DNA from: Vespa crabro
Taxonomy: Eukaryota > Arthropoda > Insecta > Hymenoptera > Vespidae
Direction of reading: 5' to 3'
Assembly (NCBI RefSeq): GCF_910589235.1
Contig: NW_025813595.1
Location: 2,232,001-2,296,000 of the forward strand
DNA: 64,000 nt
Shown here: positions 41,871-55,680 of the stretch, piece by piece
How the letters are laid out: the number at the start of each line of letters is the position of its first letter
Numbering within the stretch: position 1 is the first letter of the stretch
Made by a program: the position numbers and the translations under genes
The notes under the pieces: generated by a model
The model's database searches: none
What the model was told of the DNA's origin: nothing
The model's input: the letters and a program-made list of their open reading frames with translations, nothing else

Positions 41871-43740
41871 TACAGTAATAATAATAATATCGATAGTAAC
41901 AAAAGTAAAGATAATGTCGATAAAAAAAATAATAATAATAACTATAAAAACGATATCAACGAAAACAGCGATAATAGTGGTAATAACAATAATAGTAACA
42001 ATATTAACGATAATAACAATTATAATGAGAACATTAATATTGATAAAAACGGTAATAACTATAATAATAATAATAACATTATTAATGATAATAACGAAAA
42101 AAACGATATCAAAACGATAATAAAAATATTTATAATAATAACGAAAATAGAGATAATCACGATGAAAACGATAATAATATTAACAATCATAATGATAATA
42201 ATGATAATACCGATAATAATAATAATAATAATAACAATAATAATCATAACAATAATAACGACAATAAAGGGAACGACGTAAATAATAATAGTAATAATAA
42301 CGATAATAAGGATAATGACGATAACATCGATAATAATAATTACAATAATGATGATAATAACTATAATATTCATAATAATAATAATGATATCACCGATAAT
42401 AAAGATGAAAACGATTATAATAATAATCATAATAACGATAATAACGATAATAGTAATAATAACTGTAACGATAATAACGATATTAACGATAAAAGCAATA
42501 ATAATTATAACAATGAAAACGATAATAATGATAATAAAGATAATAATAATGACGATAATAGATATAATAATAATAACGATAATAAAAATAAAATAAAAAA
42601 AAACAACGATAATATTGATCATAACTGTTATATTATTTATAATAACGATAATAACGATATAAAGGAAAGTAACTATAATAACAATGATATTAATAACGTT
42701 AAAAACAATAAAATAGTTAATAACGATAATAATAGTAAGAACAATAACAATAATAACGATAATAATAATAAAATTAATAACTCCAATTTTGATAACAAGG
42801 ATAATAATAACATTAATAATAACTATAATTACGATAATATAGATAATAATTGTAGTAATAATAATAATAATAACGATAATAACGTTAATAACGAAAATAA
42901 GGGTTATAATATTAACGATAATATCAATAATATCGATAATAATAATAACACTACTAGCGATAATAACGATAAAAATAATAATAATAACAATAATAACGAA
43001 ATTAACCATAATAACGATAAGAACGATAAGAACGATAACAATAATAATAATATTGTTAACAAAGATAATAACGATATTAACGATATTAACGATAATAGTA
43101 AAAACAATATTAAGGAAAATAAAGATAATAAAGATAATAACGATAATAATAATAATAATAACAGCAATATTATCGATAATTACGATACTAACATTAATAA
43201 CGATCATAACAATTACATTATTAGTAATACTAACGATGATAGCGACATTAACGACAATAATAGTAGTAATAATAACAATAATAACAATAATAACGATAAT
43301 GATGTTAGCGATAATAATAATAACGACAATGATTATAATAATAATAACAATTCTAACGATAAAAGCAATAATAATAATAGTAATAGTAATAATAATAGTA
43401 ATAATAACGATAATAAAAATAATTAAAATAACAATAATAACGACATTAACGATAATGGCGAATAACAATAATAATAATAATAACGATAATAGCGATAATA
43501 ACGATCATAATAATAATAACAGTCACAATATTAATAATAACAATAATGACGATAATATCGATAATAATGATAATAAAGGTAATGAAGACAATAAAAATAA
43601 TATTAAGTACGATAATAAAGGTAATAAAGAGAATAACGGTAACAACGAAAAAAGCGATGATAATAATAACGATAACTATTATAATAATAATAAGGATAAT
43701 AAAGATAATTACGATAAATATAATAATAATAATAACAAAT
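41871..43740. repeat. Unassigned degenerate triplet array
   Basis: Triplet field spanning several phase slips. Small departures: AAAGGGAACGACG (42267), TATCACCGATAATAAAGATG (42389), CTCCAATTTTGATAAC (42781). The 469-codon minus-strand frame here is an Ile/Val string and ends at a chance stop. No ordered partner recognised. Confidence 0.5.
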
Positions 43741-43850
43741 AATATCTATAATACCTTTAATATGAATATTAGTAACAACAATAATAAAGATACTAACGTA
43801 ATTAAAAATAGTAATAATGACAATAATAACGACAACAAAGATGATAACGA

Positions 43851-43881
<31 letters not shown>

Positions 43882-44480
43882 GACAATAAGGATAATTACG
43901 AAAATAAAGGTAATAAAAATATTAACAATAATAACGACATTAATAATAATAATAATAACGATACTAACGATAATAAAGATAATATCGATATTAACGATAA
44001 TAACGGTATTAACGATAATAACGATAGAAATAATTACAATAATAACGATAATAACGATAACAAATATTATAACGATAGTAATAATAGCAATTATGTCGAT
44101 TATAACTATAATGACGATAACAATAATAACGACAATTACGATATTATCGATAATAATATTAACAATATTAACGTCCATATCGATAAAAACGATAATAATA
44201 AATATAATAATAATGATAATAAAGATATCAATGATAATAATGATAATAACGATATTAATAATAACGATATTATCGATAATAATAATAATAATAATATTAG
44301 CAATAATGACTTTAATAAAGATAATAACAATAATAATGATACGATAATAACGATTACAATAATAACGATAATGAGGATGATAATAATAACTATAATAGCA
44401 CTGATAAAAGTAATATTTATAATAATAATAGCAATAATAACGATAACAACTATAATAACATTATTGATAATAATAATGAT
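43741..44480 (+). repeat. L-type partial copy 3 with K anchor
   Basis: AAGGATAATTACGAAAATAA (43888) is a variant K anchor. TATAACGATAGTAATAATAG (44068), ACAATTACGATATTATCG (44131) and AACGTCCATATCG (44167) follow the L order seen at 41465-41600 and 58530-58650. Confidence 0.7.
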
Positions 44481-45038
44481 AACGAAACTGAGAATAATAA
44501 CGGTGTAAACGATAAGAATAATAACAATAATATCGATGATGAAGATAATAACGATAATAATAATAATAATAATAATAATAACGAAAATAACGATTAAAAT
44601 GATAACGACATTAATAATGCTAATAATAAGAGCAATAATAACGATAAAAAGATAATAATATTGATAATAATAGATATTATAATTACAATATTAACATTAA
44701 TAAAGATAATAATAATAATAATAGTAGTAATAATAACAATAATAACAGTATTAACAATAAAAACGATAATAACAATATTATCCATAATAATATTAATAAT
44801 ATTAATGAAAATAACGGTAATAACGATTACGAAGATAATAATAATAATAATAAGATAATACCGACATTAATTATGATAACAATGACAACGATTAAAATAA
44901 TAACAATAATACCGATAATAACGTTAATAACGACAATAATTATAATAATAATATTAATAGTAATAATAACGAAAATGATAATAACGATAATTACGATATT
45001 AATAATGATATTAAAACAATAATAAAGATAATAACGGA

Positions 45039-45082
<44 letters not shown>

Positions 45083-46199
45083 TAACAAAGATAATAATGG
45101 CAATAATAATACGAATAATAATATAAACAATAATAATAATATCAATAATAACGAAAAGAAAGCTAATAATAATAGTCATAATTTCTATAATGACACTAAT
45201 AACGGTAACAACAACAATAAAATATACGAAGATATCGATAATATTGATAATGATAATAACAATAATAAAAATAATAACAATAATAATGATATTAATAACA
45301 ATAATATTAATAAAAACATTAACGATAATAACTATAATGGAAATAACGTTAATTACGATAATAACGATGTTAACGTTAATTATCGTAAGGAAAACGATAA
45401 TGTCGATAATAATGACTACACTAATATCGATAATTTAGATAATAATAATAATAAGGAAAATAAGTGTATCAACGATAATAAAGATATTAACGATATTAAC
45501 GATAATAAAACTAATAATAATAGTAAGGGGTAATAAATATTATAACGATAATAATGATAATAACAATAATAATAATTCTAATAATAAATAAAATAATGAT
45601 AATATAGGAAATAAGGATAATAATAATAACAATAATAACGATAATAACGATATTAATGATAATAACGACAATAATATTAATAGTAATAATAATTAAAACG
45701 ATAATAACGATTATAATAATAATAATAATAATAATAAAGATAATAACGACAATAATAATAATAATAATAATAATAATAGTAACATAATAATAATAATATC
45801 GATAATATCGACAATAATGATAATAATAATATTATTAATAACAACAATGACAATAATAACGATAATAAGGATAATAATAAATACGATAAAGTCGATAATA
45901 TCGACAATAGTATTAACAATATTAATGATATTATCGATAATAATATTATCAATATTAACGATAATATCGATAATAATAATAACATTATTAACGATAATAT
46001 ATATAAAATTTATAACTATAATAATAATAACAGTAATAAAGATAATACCGATAATAACGATGATAATAATAATAACGATAATAAGGTTAATAACCATAAT
46101 AATAGTATTAATAATAAAGATAACAACGATTTTAACGATAATAATGACAGTAATAATAACAATAATAACGATAATAACGATAACAATTATAATACTGAT
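44481..46199. repeat. Unassigned array, with D-related part near its end
   Basis: Mostly ordinary triplets. A pure AAT run is at 45040-45079. AGTAAGGGGTAATAAATAT near 45521 holds one of very few GGGG runs. From about 45780 to 46020, AATACGATAAAGTCGATAAT (45881) and nearby words match D at 12108 and 47664, so part of D is repeated just upstream of D copy 2. Confidence 0.6.
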
Positions 46200-48420
46200 A
46201 ATAGCGATAATAACAACTAAAATCCTATTAACGATAATAATATTTATAATAATAACAATAATACTGATAATAACGATAGTAACGTTAATAATAGTAGGAA
46301 TAATAACAATTATAACACTAATAAGGTTAAAAACGATAATAACTATAATAATAGTTTAATAATAATAATAATAACAATAATAACGATAATAAGGTTATTA
46401 ACGATAATATCTATAATTATAATAAGCATATTAACAATAATAACGGTATTATCAATCATAACAATAACGACAATAACGATAATATCGATAATAATAATAA
46501 CAATAACAACAATAATAACGATAATAAGTATGATAATAATAATGAAAGTAACGATAATATCCATATTAACGATAATAATAATAATTATAAGAATAGTAAT
46601 AATAATAACGTTAACTACGATAATAACGATAATAATATTAGTAATTATAACGCTAATAACAATAATAACGATAATAATGATAATAATAAATACGATAATA
46701 TCGATCAATTCGATAATAATAATAACAATATTAACGATTATATCGACAAAAATAATATCAATAATAACAATAATAAAATTAGTAATTTTAAAAACGATAA
46801 TAATAAAATATTATTAATAACAATAATAAAAATAAAAACGATAAGAAAAATAATAACTATAATAACGATAATAGTAACATTATTACTAATAATAATAATA
46901 ACGATAATAACGAAAATAATGATAATAACGATTATAATAACAACGACAATATCGATAATAGTATTAATAATAATAATGATAATAACGATATTTACGATTA
47001 TAATAATAACAATAATAAAGAAAAGAACGATTAATCTTTAATAACGATATTATTAATAACGATAATAACTATAATTACGATGTAACGATAATAATAACGA
47101 TAATATTGATAATAATAATAATAATATTAACAGCAATAACATCGATAATGTAGAAAATAATGATAATAATGAAAATTATAATAACGATAATAGTAATAAT
47201 AATAATATCAAAAATAACAATAAGTACAATAACGACTATAATAACGATAAAAATAATAACGATAATGACAATGATAATAATAACTATACTAACGTTAATA
47301 TCGATAATAATAATAGTAATAATACCGATAGTAACGATGTCAACGATATTAACAATAATACCGATAATAACGATAATAAAGACAATAATAATAATTATAA
47401 TAACGTTAAAAGAGATAATTACTATGTCAACGTTAACAATAATAACAATAATATCAATAAAAACGATAGTAACGTTAATAATAATATTACAAAAAAAGGA
47501 TAATAAGGATAATAATAATAATAATAACAATAATAAAGATCATAACGACATTAATAAGAATAAAAAAAGTAATAATAATAATAATATCGATGATAACGAT
47601 AATTACTATAATAATAATATTATTCATGACAATAATACCAATAATAACGGTAATAAGTATAATAATAAATGCGATAAAGTCGATAATATCCATAAGATTA
47701 TTAACAATTTTAGCGATAATATCGATAATAATAATAACAATATTAACGATAATATCGATAAAATTAATAACAATATTTACGATAATATCTATAAAAATAA
47801 TAATAATAGTAATAAAAGTAATAACTATAGTAGAGATAACAACAATGATAATAATAATAACGATAATAAGGATAATAAAATTAATAAAAATAATTACAAC
47901 AAAGATAACAACGATATTGACGAAAGTAGCGATAATAATATTTACAATAAAAAAGATAATTACGATAATAATGATATTATCGATAAATAATAATAACAAT
48001 AATAACGATAATAATGATAATAACGATAATAATAATAAAAATAGTAACGATCACAAAGACAATTTCGATATTAACGATAATAATAATTATAAAAACGAGA
48101 ATGACGATATTAACAATAACAATAGTAGCGATATTAACGATAATATTGATAATAATATTAGCAATTTTAACGATAACAAACGACAATAACGATAGTAAAG
48201 ATAATAATATCTATAATAACGATAATTACAATAATAATATTAGTAACGATAATAATAATAATAATAATATTGATAAAGAAAATAACGATAATAATGGTAA
48301 TATTAATAATAATGAAGATAATTACGATAATAACGATAATAATAATAACAATAATAACGATAATAACGACATTCACGATAATAATAGTTACAATAATAAC
48401 GATAATAACGACATTCACGG
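46200..48420 (+). repeat. D block, copy 2
   Basis: CCTATTAACG (46224), TATCGATCAATTCG (46700), CATTATTACTAATAATAA (46878), AAAGAAAAGAACGATTAAT (47017), TATTACAAAAAAAGG (47485), ATTATTCATGACAATAATA (47618), ATCCATAAGATTATTAACAA (47688), ACGATATTGACGAAAGTAG (47910) and ACGATAACAAACG (48170). Colinear with 10861-12960. Confidence 0.9.
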
Positions 48421-48789
48421 TAATAATAATTACAATAATAACGATAATAACGACAATAATGATAACAAGGAAAATAATTATAATAATAATATAACTAGAA
48501 ACGATAAAAATGGTAATACTTACGATTATAACGATATTAACGTTAATAACGATATTAACCATAATAAAATTAATAACTATATTTACGTTAATAACGATAA
48601 TAATATCAGCAATAATAGCGATAATAGCGACAATAACGGTAACAATAATAATAACATTATTGACGATATTATCGATGAGAACGATAATGAAAATAATGGT
48701 AATGATAATAATAATAATAATAGTAATAACAATAATAATTATAATAACGTTAACAATAATAACAATGATAACGGCAATAATGATAATAA
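48340..48789 (+). repeat. N unit, copy 2
   Basis: ACATTCACGATAATAATAGT (48369), AAGGAAAATAATTATAATAA (48467), AATACTTACGATTATAACG (48516) and AAAATTAATAACTATATTTA (48566) match 32363-32545. The ACATTCACG word is itself repeated at 48410, giving a short local tandem with about 42 bp spacing. Confidence 0.75.
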
Positions 48790-49399
48790 CATTAATAAAG
48801 ATATTAGCAATAATAATAGTAGTAATTAATAATTATTATAACGAAAATAACGATAATAACGATAATAACAATGAAAATAGCAGTAATAATAGAGAAATTA
48901 AAGATAGTAACGATAATAACGATAATAATAATATCAATAATTACGATAAGAACGATATTAACTATAATAACAATAATAATAAAGATAATAACGAAATTAA
49001 TTATAATAATAATAACAATATTAACGATAATAACCAAAATAATAAAAAGAATAATAACGATTATAATGATAATAGTGATAATAATGATAGCATTTATGAC
49101 GATTTTAAAGTTAAGAACGAAAAAAATAAAACCTTAAATGACCATTATAACATTATCAATTATAATAATAATAATGACGTCAATAATAATCATCATAAGA
49201 AAGATATTAACGATAATAACTACAATTAAAATTATAACAAAAATAATAATAATAATAGTAACCACAAGAACGAAAACATCGACAATAACAATTATAATAA
49301 TAACGATAGTAACGATAATATCGATAATATTAATAACAATATTATTGATAAGATCGATAATAATAATGTTAATAATAATAATAATATCGATAGTAAAAA
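48790..49399 (+). repeat. P block, copy 3
   Basis: AAAGATATTAGCAATAATAA (48798), CAATGAAAATAGCAGTAAT (48869), AAAAAGAATAATAACG (49043), TAAAGTTAAGAACG (49106), ACCATTATAACATTATCAAT (49141) and TAGTAACCACAAGAACG (49257). The first word also matches 59938, where the flanking AATAATAGTAGTAATTAATA is nearly the same. Confidence 0.8.
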
Positions 49400-50280
49400 T
49401 AATAATGATAATAACGATAGTAAAGATAATGACCATAATATCGACTATAACAATAATAATAATAACGATAATAATGATAATAACGATAATAAAAATAATA
49501 ATAGTAATAGCAATAATAACGATAGTGACGATAATAACGATAATAGCGATAAAACTAATAACGATAATGACGATAATAATAATAACGATAATAACGATAA
49601 TGTCGATAATATAAATACAATATTTAAGATAATATCGATATTAATAATTGTAATCATAACAATAATAACGATCATAACAATAATAGCAACTATAATAATA
49701 ACGATAATAACAATATTAATAATAATATTATTATTGTTAGTAACAATAATAATGATACGATGTTTCTAATAGTAATAATAATAACGTTTATAACGATACT
49801 AACGGTAATAATGATAATAGAAATAATAAACATAATAACGATAATAATAACATTATTACTAATAACAATAATAACGATAATAACGGTAATAAAAACAACA
49901 ATAATAACAATATTAACGAAAATAGTAGTAACAATTGTAACGGAAATAACGATAATAGCATTAATAATAATAATAATAATAGTGTATGTAAGTATAATTA
50001 CCGTGACACCTATAATATTAATAACAATAACAACGATAATAACGATAATAACGATAATAATAATAATCGTATTAAAGATAATAAAGATAGTAACTATACT
50101 AACGATAATAGCGAAAATAATAATGACATCAAAAACTTTATTAACGATTATAAGTATAATAACAATTATTATAATGACGGTAAAAACGATAACAGCGGTA
50201 ATAATGATAATAACGATGATAACGTTATTAACAATGATAATAATAGTAATAATAAAGATAATAACGATGTAAAAGGTTCT
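49400..50280 (+). repeat. A-related and G-related segments
   Basis: 49500-49690 matches 25425-25620 (AATAGTAATAGCAATAATAA, then AATAATTGTAATCATAAC). 49900-50045 resembles G: AACGAAAATAGTAGTAAC, then GTATGTAAGTATAATTACCG and CCTATAATATTAATAAC. GTATGTAAGTATAATTACCG with GTGACACC (49983-50010) is among the least repeat-like short stretches in the window. Confidence 0.65.
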
Positions 50281-50800
50281 AACGCTAATACTAATTACAA
50301 CAATAACGATTATAACGATTATGATGATAAGAACGATAATAATGCTAATAATAATAAAAATAATACCGACAATAACGACAATAAGAATAATAATAGAAGT
50401 AATAATTACAATTTTATGAATAATAACTATAAAAACGGTAATAACTATAATAATAGTAGTAATAAAAAAGTAATATTAATAATAATGATATCTATAATAA
50501 CGATAATAAAGACAATAATAATACCAATAATAATATTGATAATAACTGTAATAATGATAGCAACCATAATGACGATAATAACGATAATATCGATAATAAT
50601 AATAATAATAATAATAACAGTAATATCGAAAATAACGATAATAACGACAGTAATAATAATAACAATAATAATAATAATATCCATAATGCAGATAACGACG
50701 CCAATAATAATAATTATAATAATATTAGTAATATTAACTATAATGGCGATAATAATAATAGTATTAATAACAATATTAAAAACAATAACGATACTAACGT
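50281..50800. repeat. Unassigned degenerate triplet array
   Basis: Ordinary triplets with AATGCAGATAACGACGCC near 50685, the only GACGCC word seen. Leads to the U pair at 50852. Confidence 0.5.
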
Positions 50801-51290
50801 TATTAATAATAATAATAACGAAATTATAACTATAATAAATATAATAACGATATGTTATTAACGTTAAAGACGACAATAGTGGTAATAGAAATAACGATAT
50901 TGACGACAATAGCGGCAATAAAAATTATAATAATAAAGATAATAACGATATTATCGAAAATAAAGATAAAAGCTAAAGAATAATAATAATAAGAACAATA
51001 ACAGTGATAATAACGATAATAAACATAATAACAGTAACGATGACACGACAATAATAATAACAATATTAATAACGATAATAACGATAACAACAATAATAAC
51101 GATAATAACTATATTAACGATATCAATAATAACGAAAACAACGTTAATTTCGATATTAATATTAACAATATTAAAGATAATAACGATAATAATAATAATA
51201 ATAACGACATTAATAACTATAATAAATATAATAACGATATGGTATTAACGGTAAAAAAGACAATAGTAGTAACAATAATAACGATGTATA
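50801..51290 (+). repeat. U unit tandem pair near 50.9-51.2 kb
   Basis: Junctions ATGTTATTAACG (50852) and ATGGTATTAACGG (51239), 387 bp apart, the same spacing as the pair at 21638/22025. The ATGTTATTAACGTTAAAGAC sequence is almost the same as at 26575, so these two pairs are closest relatives. Confidence 0.85.
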
Positions 51291-52251
51291 TTGAAAATAA
51301 CGATAATAACAATAATAATAATAACAGTAATAAAGATAATAACGATATAGCGATTAATAATAATAATAATAATAATATTAACGATTACAACGAAAATAAT
51401 GATAATAATAGTAGTAATAATAATAATAATAACAATAATAACGATAATAAAGAAAATAACGGTAATTACGTTAATAATTATAAGAATAATCTATTTAAAA
51501 TTTATACTAACGTTAATAACGATAATATTAATAACATTAATAACAATAATAACGATTATAATAATAAGAACGATAATAATATTAATAATAATAACAATAT
51601 TAAATATTATAACGATAATAACGATAATAATAGATGTAATAATAACAATATTAAAAATAATATGTATAATAACGATAATAATGACAATAATAGTAGAAGT
51701 AATGACAGTAATAAAAATAATAGCCATAAATACGATTTTAACGATAATAATAATAACGATAATAAAGATTATATCGATAATATTAATAACTATATTTACG
51801 ATAATTTCGATATTAATAATTGTGATAATAACAATATTAACGATCATAACGATAATAGCGACTATAATAATAACTATAATATCGACTATAATAATAATAA
51901 TAATATTAACTTTAGTAACAATAATAATAATAACGATGTTTATAATAGTAATAATAATAACGATTATAACAATACTTACGATAATATTGATAAGAACGAT
52001 AATACCGATAATAACGACAATAAAGATAATCATAATAACGATAATAACGATAATAATAATAATTATAATGACGCTAATAAAGTTAATAACTACAATAAGT
52101 TAATAACTACAATAATAAAAATATTATTAATATTAATAATAACGATAATATTAATAGTAATAATAGCTATAATATCAATAATAAAGAAAATTACGATAAT
52201 AACGATAATAATAATAACGATAATAACGATAATAGGGATAATAACGACAAT

Positions 52252-52289
<38 letters not shown>

Positions 52290-52620
52290 AAATAACGATA
52301 AAACCAATAATAATTTCAGTAATAATAACAATAATATCAATAATAACGATAATAACGATAATAATAATAACAAGAAAATCGGTAATATCGTTAATAGTAG
52401 GAGTAATAATAACAAAATTAGGAATAATATATATAGTAACGATAATAACGGGAATAATGGTAGAAGTAATAACAGAAATAACAATAATAACGATAAAAAC
52501 GATATTAACGTTAAGAATAGTAACGAAAATAACGATAATATTGATAATAATAATAAAAATATTTACGATAATATCGATAATAGTAATAATAATAATAACA
52601 ATATTAACGATCATAACGAT
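51291..52620 (+). repeat. A block, copy 3
   Basis: CGATTACAACG (51382), CTATTTAAAATTTATAC (51490), AATAGATGTAATAATAAC (51629), TAGCCATAAATACG (51721), ATTGTGATAATAAC (51827), AGGAGTAATAATAACAAAAT (52401) and AATAATATATATAGTAACG (52424). Colinear with A copy 2. Confidence 0.85.
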
Positions 52621-53879
52621 AATAGCGATAATATTAATAAAGATAATAACGATAATAAGATAAATAATAATATCGGTAGCAACAATAATAAATATAATGA
52701 TGATTTTATTAGTAATACTAATAACGATTACAACGATAATAACGATAATAACGATTATAAAGATAATAATAATTATAATAATAATAACAATAATGAAGAT
52801 AATAATGACACAATAATAATAATAATAATAATAATAACGATAATAACGGTAATAATGAGGAGAATAATTGAAATAACAATAATATCAATAATAATGATAA
52901 AATAGGTAATAACGATAATATCGATAATAATAAATACGATAATAACCATTTCATCGACATAATAATAACAATATTTACAATAATATCGATTATTATAACA
53001 ACAATATTGCCGATAATACCGATAATAATAAAAACAATAATAACAGTAATAACGACAATAACGATAATATCGTTAATAATAATAACGATCACAATGATAA
53101 TAGCGAAAAAAACAATAAAAATATTAACGATAAAATTGACAATATTAATGATAATAATGAAAATAACTTAAGAACGATAATAATTATCATAAAGGTAGTA
53201 GTAATAACGATAATAACGATATTAAAAATAAAAATAATAAAGATAATAAAGATAATAATAAAATTCATAACGTTAATAATGATAATAACGATAATAACGG
53301 AAATTACAAAAAAAAATTGATAACGCTAATAACGATAATAAAGATATAATATTATTAATAATAACGATAATAACGATTATAACGGAAATAATAATAATAA
53401 CAATATTGAAAATAACGATAAAAACGGTAAAATCAATAATAATAATAGTAAGAATACTAGTAATAATAATAATGACAATTACGATAATAACGATAATAAT
53501 AATAGTTATAATAACATTATAATAATAATAACGAAAACAACAATAATAACGATATCTATAATAACGATAATAAAGAAAATAATAATAATTATAATAATAT
53601 CGATATTAACTATAATAACAATAATAAACATGATGGCGAAAATAACGGAAATATCGATCATAATAATAATAATAATAACAGTAATAACGATAATAACGAT
53701 AATAACGACAATAATAGAGATGATAATAATAATATCGATAATAAAGATAATGACGACAATCATAATTATAATAATAATATTAATAATGATGAGGATAATA
53801 ACGATATTAATTATAGTATAAATAACAATATTAAAAATAATAACTATAATAAACATAATAACGATAATAATAATAATAA
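52621..53879 (+). repeat. H block, partial copy 5
   Basis: GACACAATAATAATAATAAT (52807), AATAATATCAATAATAATG (52878), ATTGACAATATTAATGATAA (53135), ACGATAATAATTATCATAAA (53174) and AACGATATCTATAATAACG (53549) follow H order. A U pair follows at 53917, the same order as at 25.7-26.9 kb. AACCATTTCATCGACATAAT (52944) is a local departure. Confidence 0.8.
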
Positions 53880-54640
53880 TAACGACATTAATAACTATAA
53901 TAAATTTAATAAAGATATGGAAATACCGATAAAGGCGACAGTAGTAGTAATAGCAATAACGTTAAAAACAAAAATAGCGGCAATAAAATAATAATAATAA
54001 AGATAATAACGATATAATCTAAAATAACGATAAAAGCTATAAGTTTAATAATAATAAGAACAATAACAACTATAATAACGACAATAAACATAAAAACAGG
54101 AACGATAATACGACTATAATAATAACAATAATAATAACGATAATAACGATAATAACTATATTAACGATATCAATAATAACGAAAATAACGCTAATTTCGA
54201 TATTAATAATAGCAATATTAAAGATAATAACGATAATTATAATAATAATAAATACATTAATAATTATAATAAAAATAATAACGATATGGTATTAACGATA
54301 ATGACGACAATAGTAGTAATAATAATAATGATAAAAACGATAATAACGAAAAATAAAATTAATAAAAATAGAGATAATAACGATATTATCGAAAATAACG
54401 ATAATAACGGTAATAATAATAACAACAACATCAATAATAACGATAATAGCCATTATAACGATAATGAGGACAGAAATAATAATATTAATAATAATAATAA
54501 CAATAATAATAATAATATTAATGATTACAACGAAAATAATGATAATACTGGTAGTAATAATACCAATAATTTCAATAATAACGATAAAAAAGATAATAGT
54601 GATAATTACGATAATAACAATTATATATAATAATTATATA
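53880..54640 (+). repeat. U unit tandem pair near 53.9-54.3 kb
   Basis: Junctions ATGGAAATACCG (53917) and ATGGTATTAACG (54286), 369 bp apart. Internal marker AACTATATTAACGATATC near 54154. After the second junction a CGATTACAACG-like word (54524, ATGATTACAACG) shows the start of A before the match is lost. Confidence 0.8.
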
Positions 54641-55649
54641 TAATAACAACGATAATAACGATAATATGGATAATAATAATAACAATATTAACGATAATAA
54701 CAGATATATTAATAATAATAATAACGATAATTACGATAATAACGATAATAATAATAATAGTAACAATAATATTCCCCACAATAATAATAATAATAATGAT
54801 TATGATAAGAATAATATTAATTATAATAACGATAAAAATGATAATAATAATAATTATAATAATAATAATAATAATTATAATAAAAATAATAATAACAATA
54901 ATAACAATAAAAGCGATTATGATAAGAATAATATTAATAAAAATAAAGATAATAATAATAATAACGATAATAACTATAATAATGATATTAATGAAAATAA
55001 CTATTATAATAATAATAAATATAAAATTAATTACTATAATTACAATACAAAAATAACAATAATAACGATTATTACTATAATAAGTATAGTAATATTGACT
55101 ATAATAATGATAACAAAGATAATGACGGCAATAATAAATAATATAATAGTATCGATAATAAGGTTAAATACGCAAATATCGGTAATAAGGATAATAACAA
55201 TAATAACGACAATAATAATAATAATAATAATAATACTAACGAAAATAACAATAATAGCGATTATAATAATAACAACAATAAAGATAAAAACGATATTAAC
55301 AATAATAACGATAATACTAATAACAGTAATACGATAATAACGATAATAATAATAACAATTATAACGATAATTACGATAATAATGGTATTAATAATAGTAA
55401 TAATGTCATTAATAAAAATAGTAAAGATAATAACGGTATTAATGATAGTAACGATAATAAAAATAATAATATCAACAATTATAACGATAAGGATATAATA
55501 ACGGTAATAAAAATAATAATAATAATAACGGTAATAACGGTAATAACGGTAATAAAAAATAACGGTAATAACGGTAATAAAAAAAATGTTAATAGCGATA
55601 ATAATTATAAAAATAATAATGATAATGAACATAATTACCCAAATAAAGA

Positions 55650-55680
<31 letters not shown>

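Noticed and set aside
42059..43468. 469-codon minus-strand frame
   Set aside because: An Ile/Val string with no motif, produced by the repeat phase.
49983..50010. Low-repeat stretch as a possible unique gene remnant
   Set aside because: Too short (under 30 bp), and its neighbours match the G unit at 10285-10320, so it is better read as a diverged G copy.
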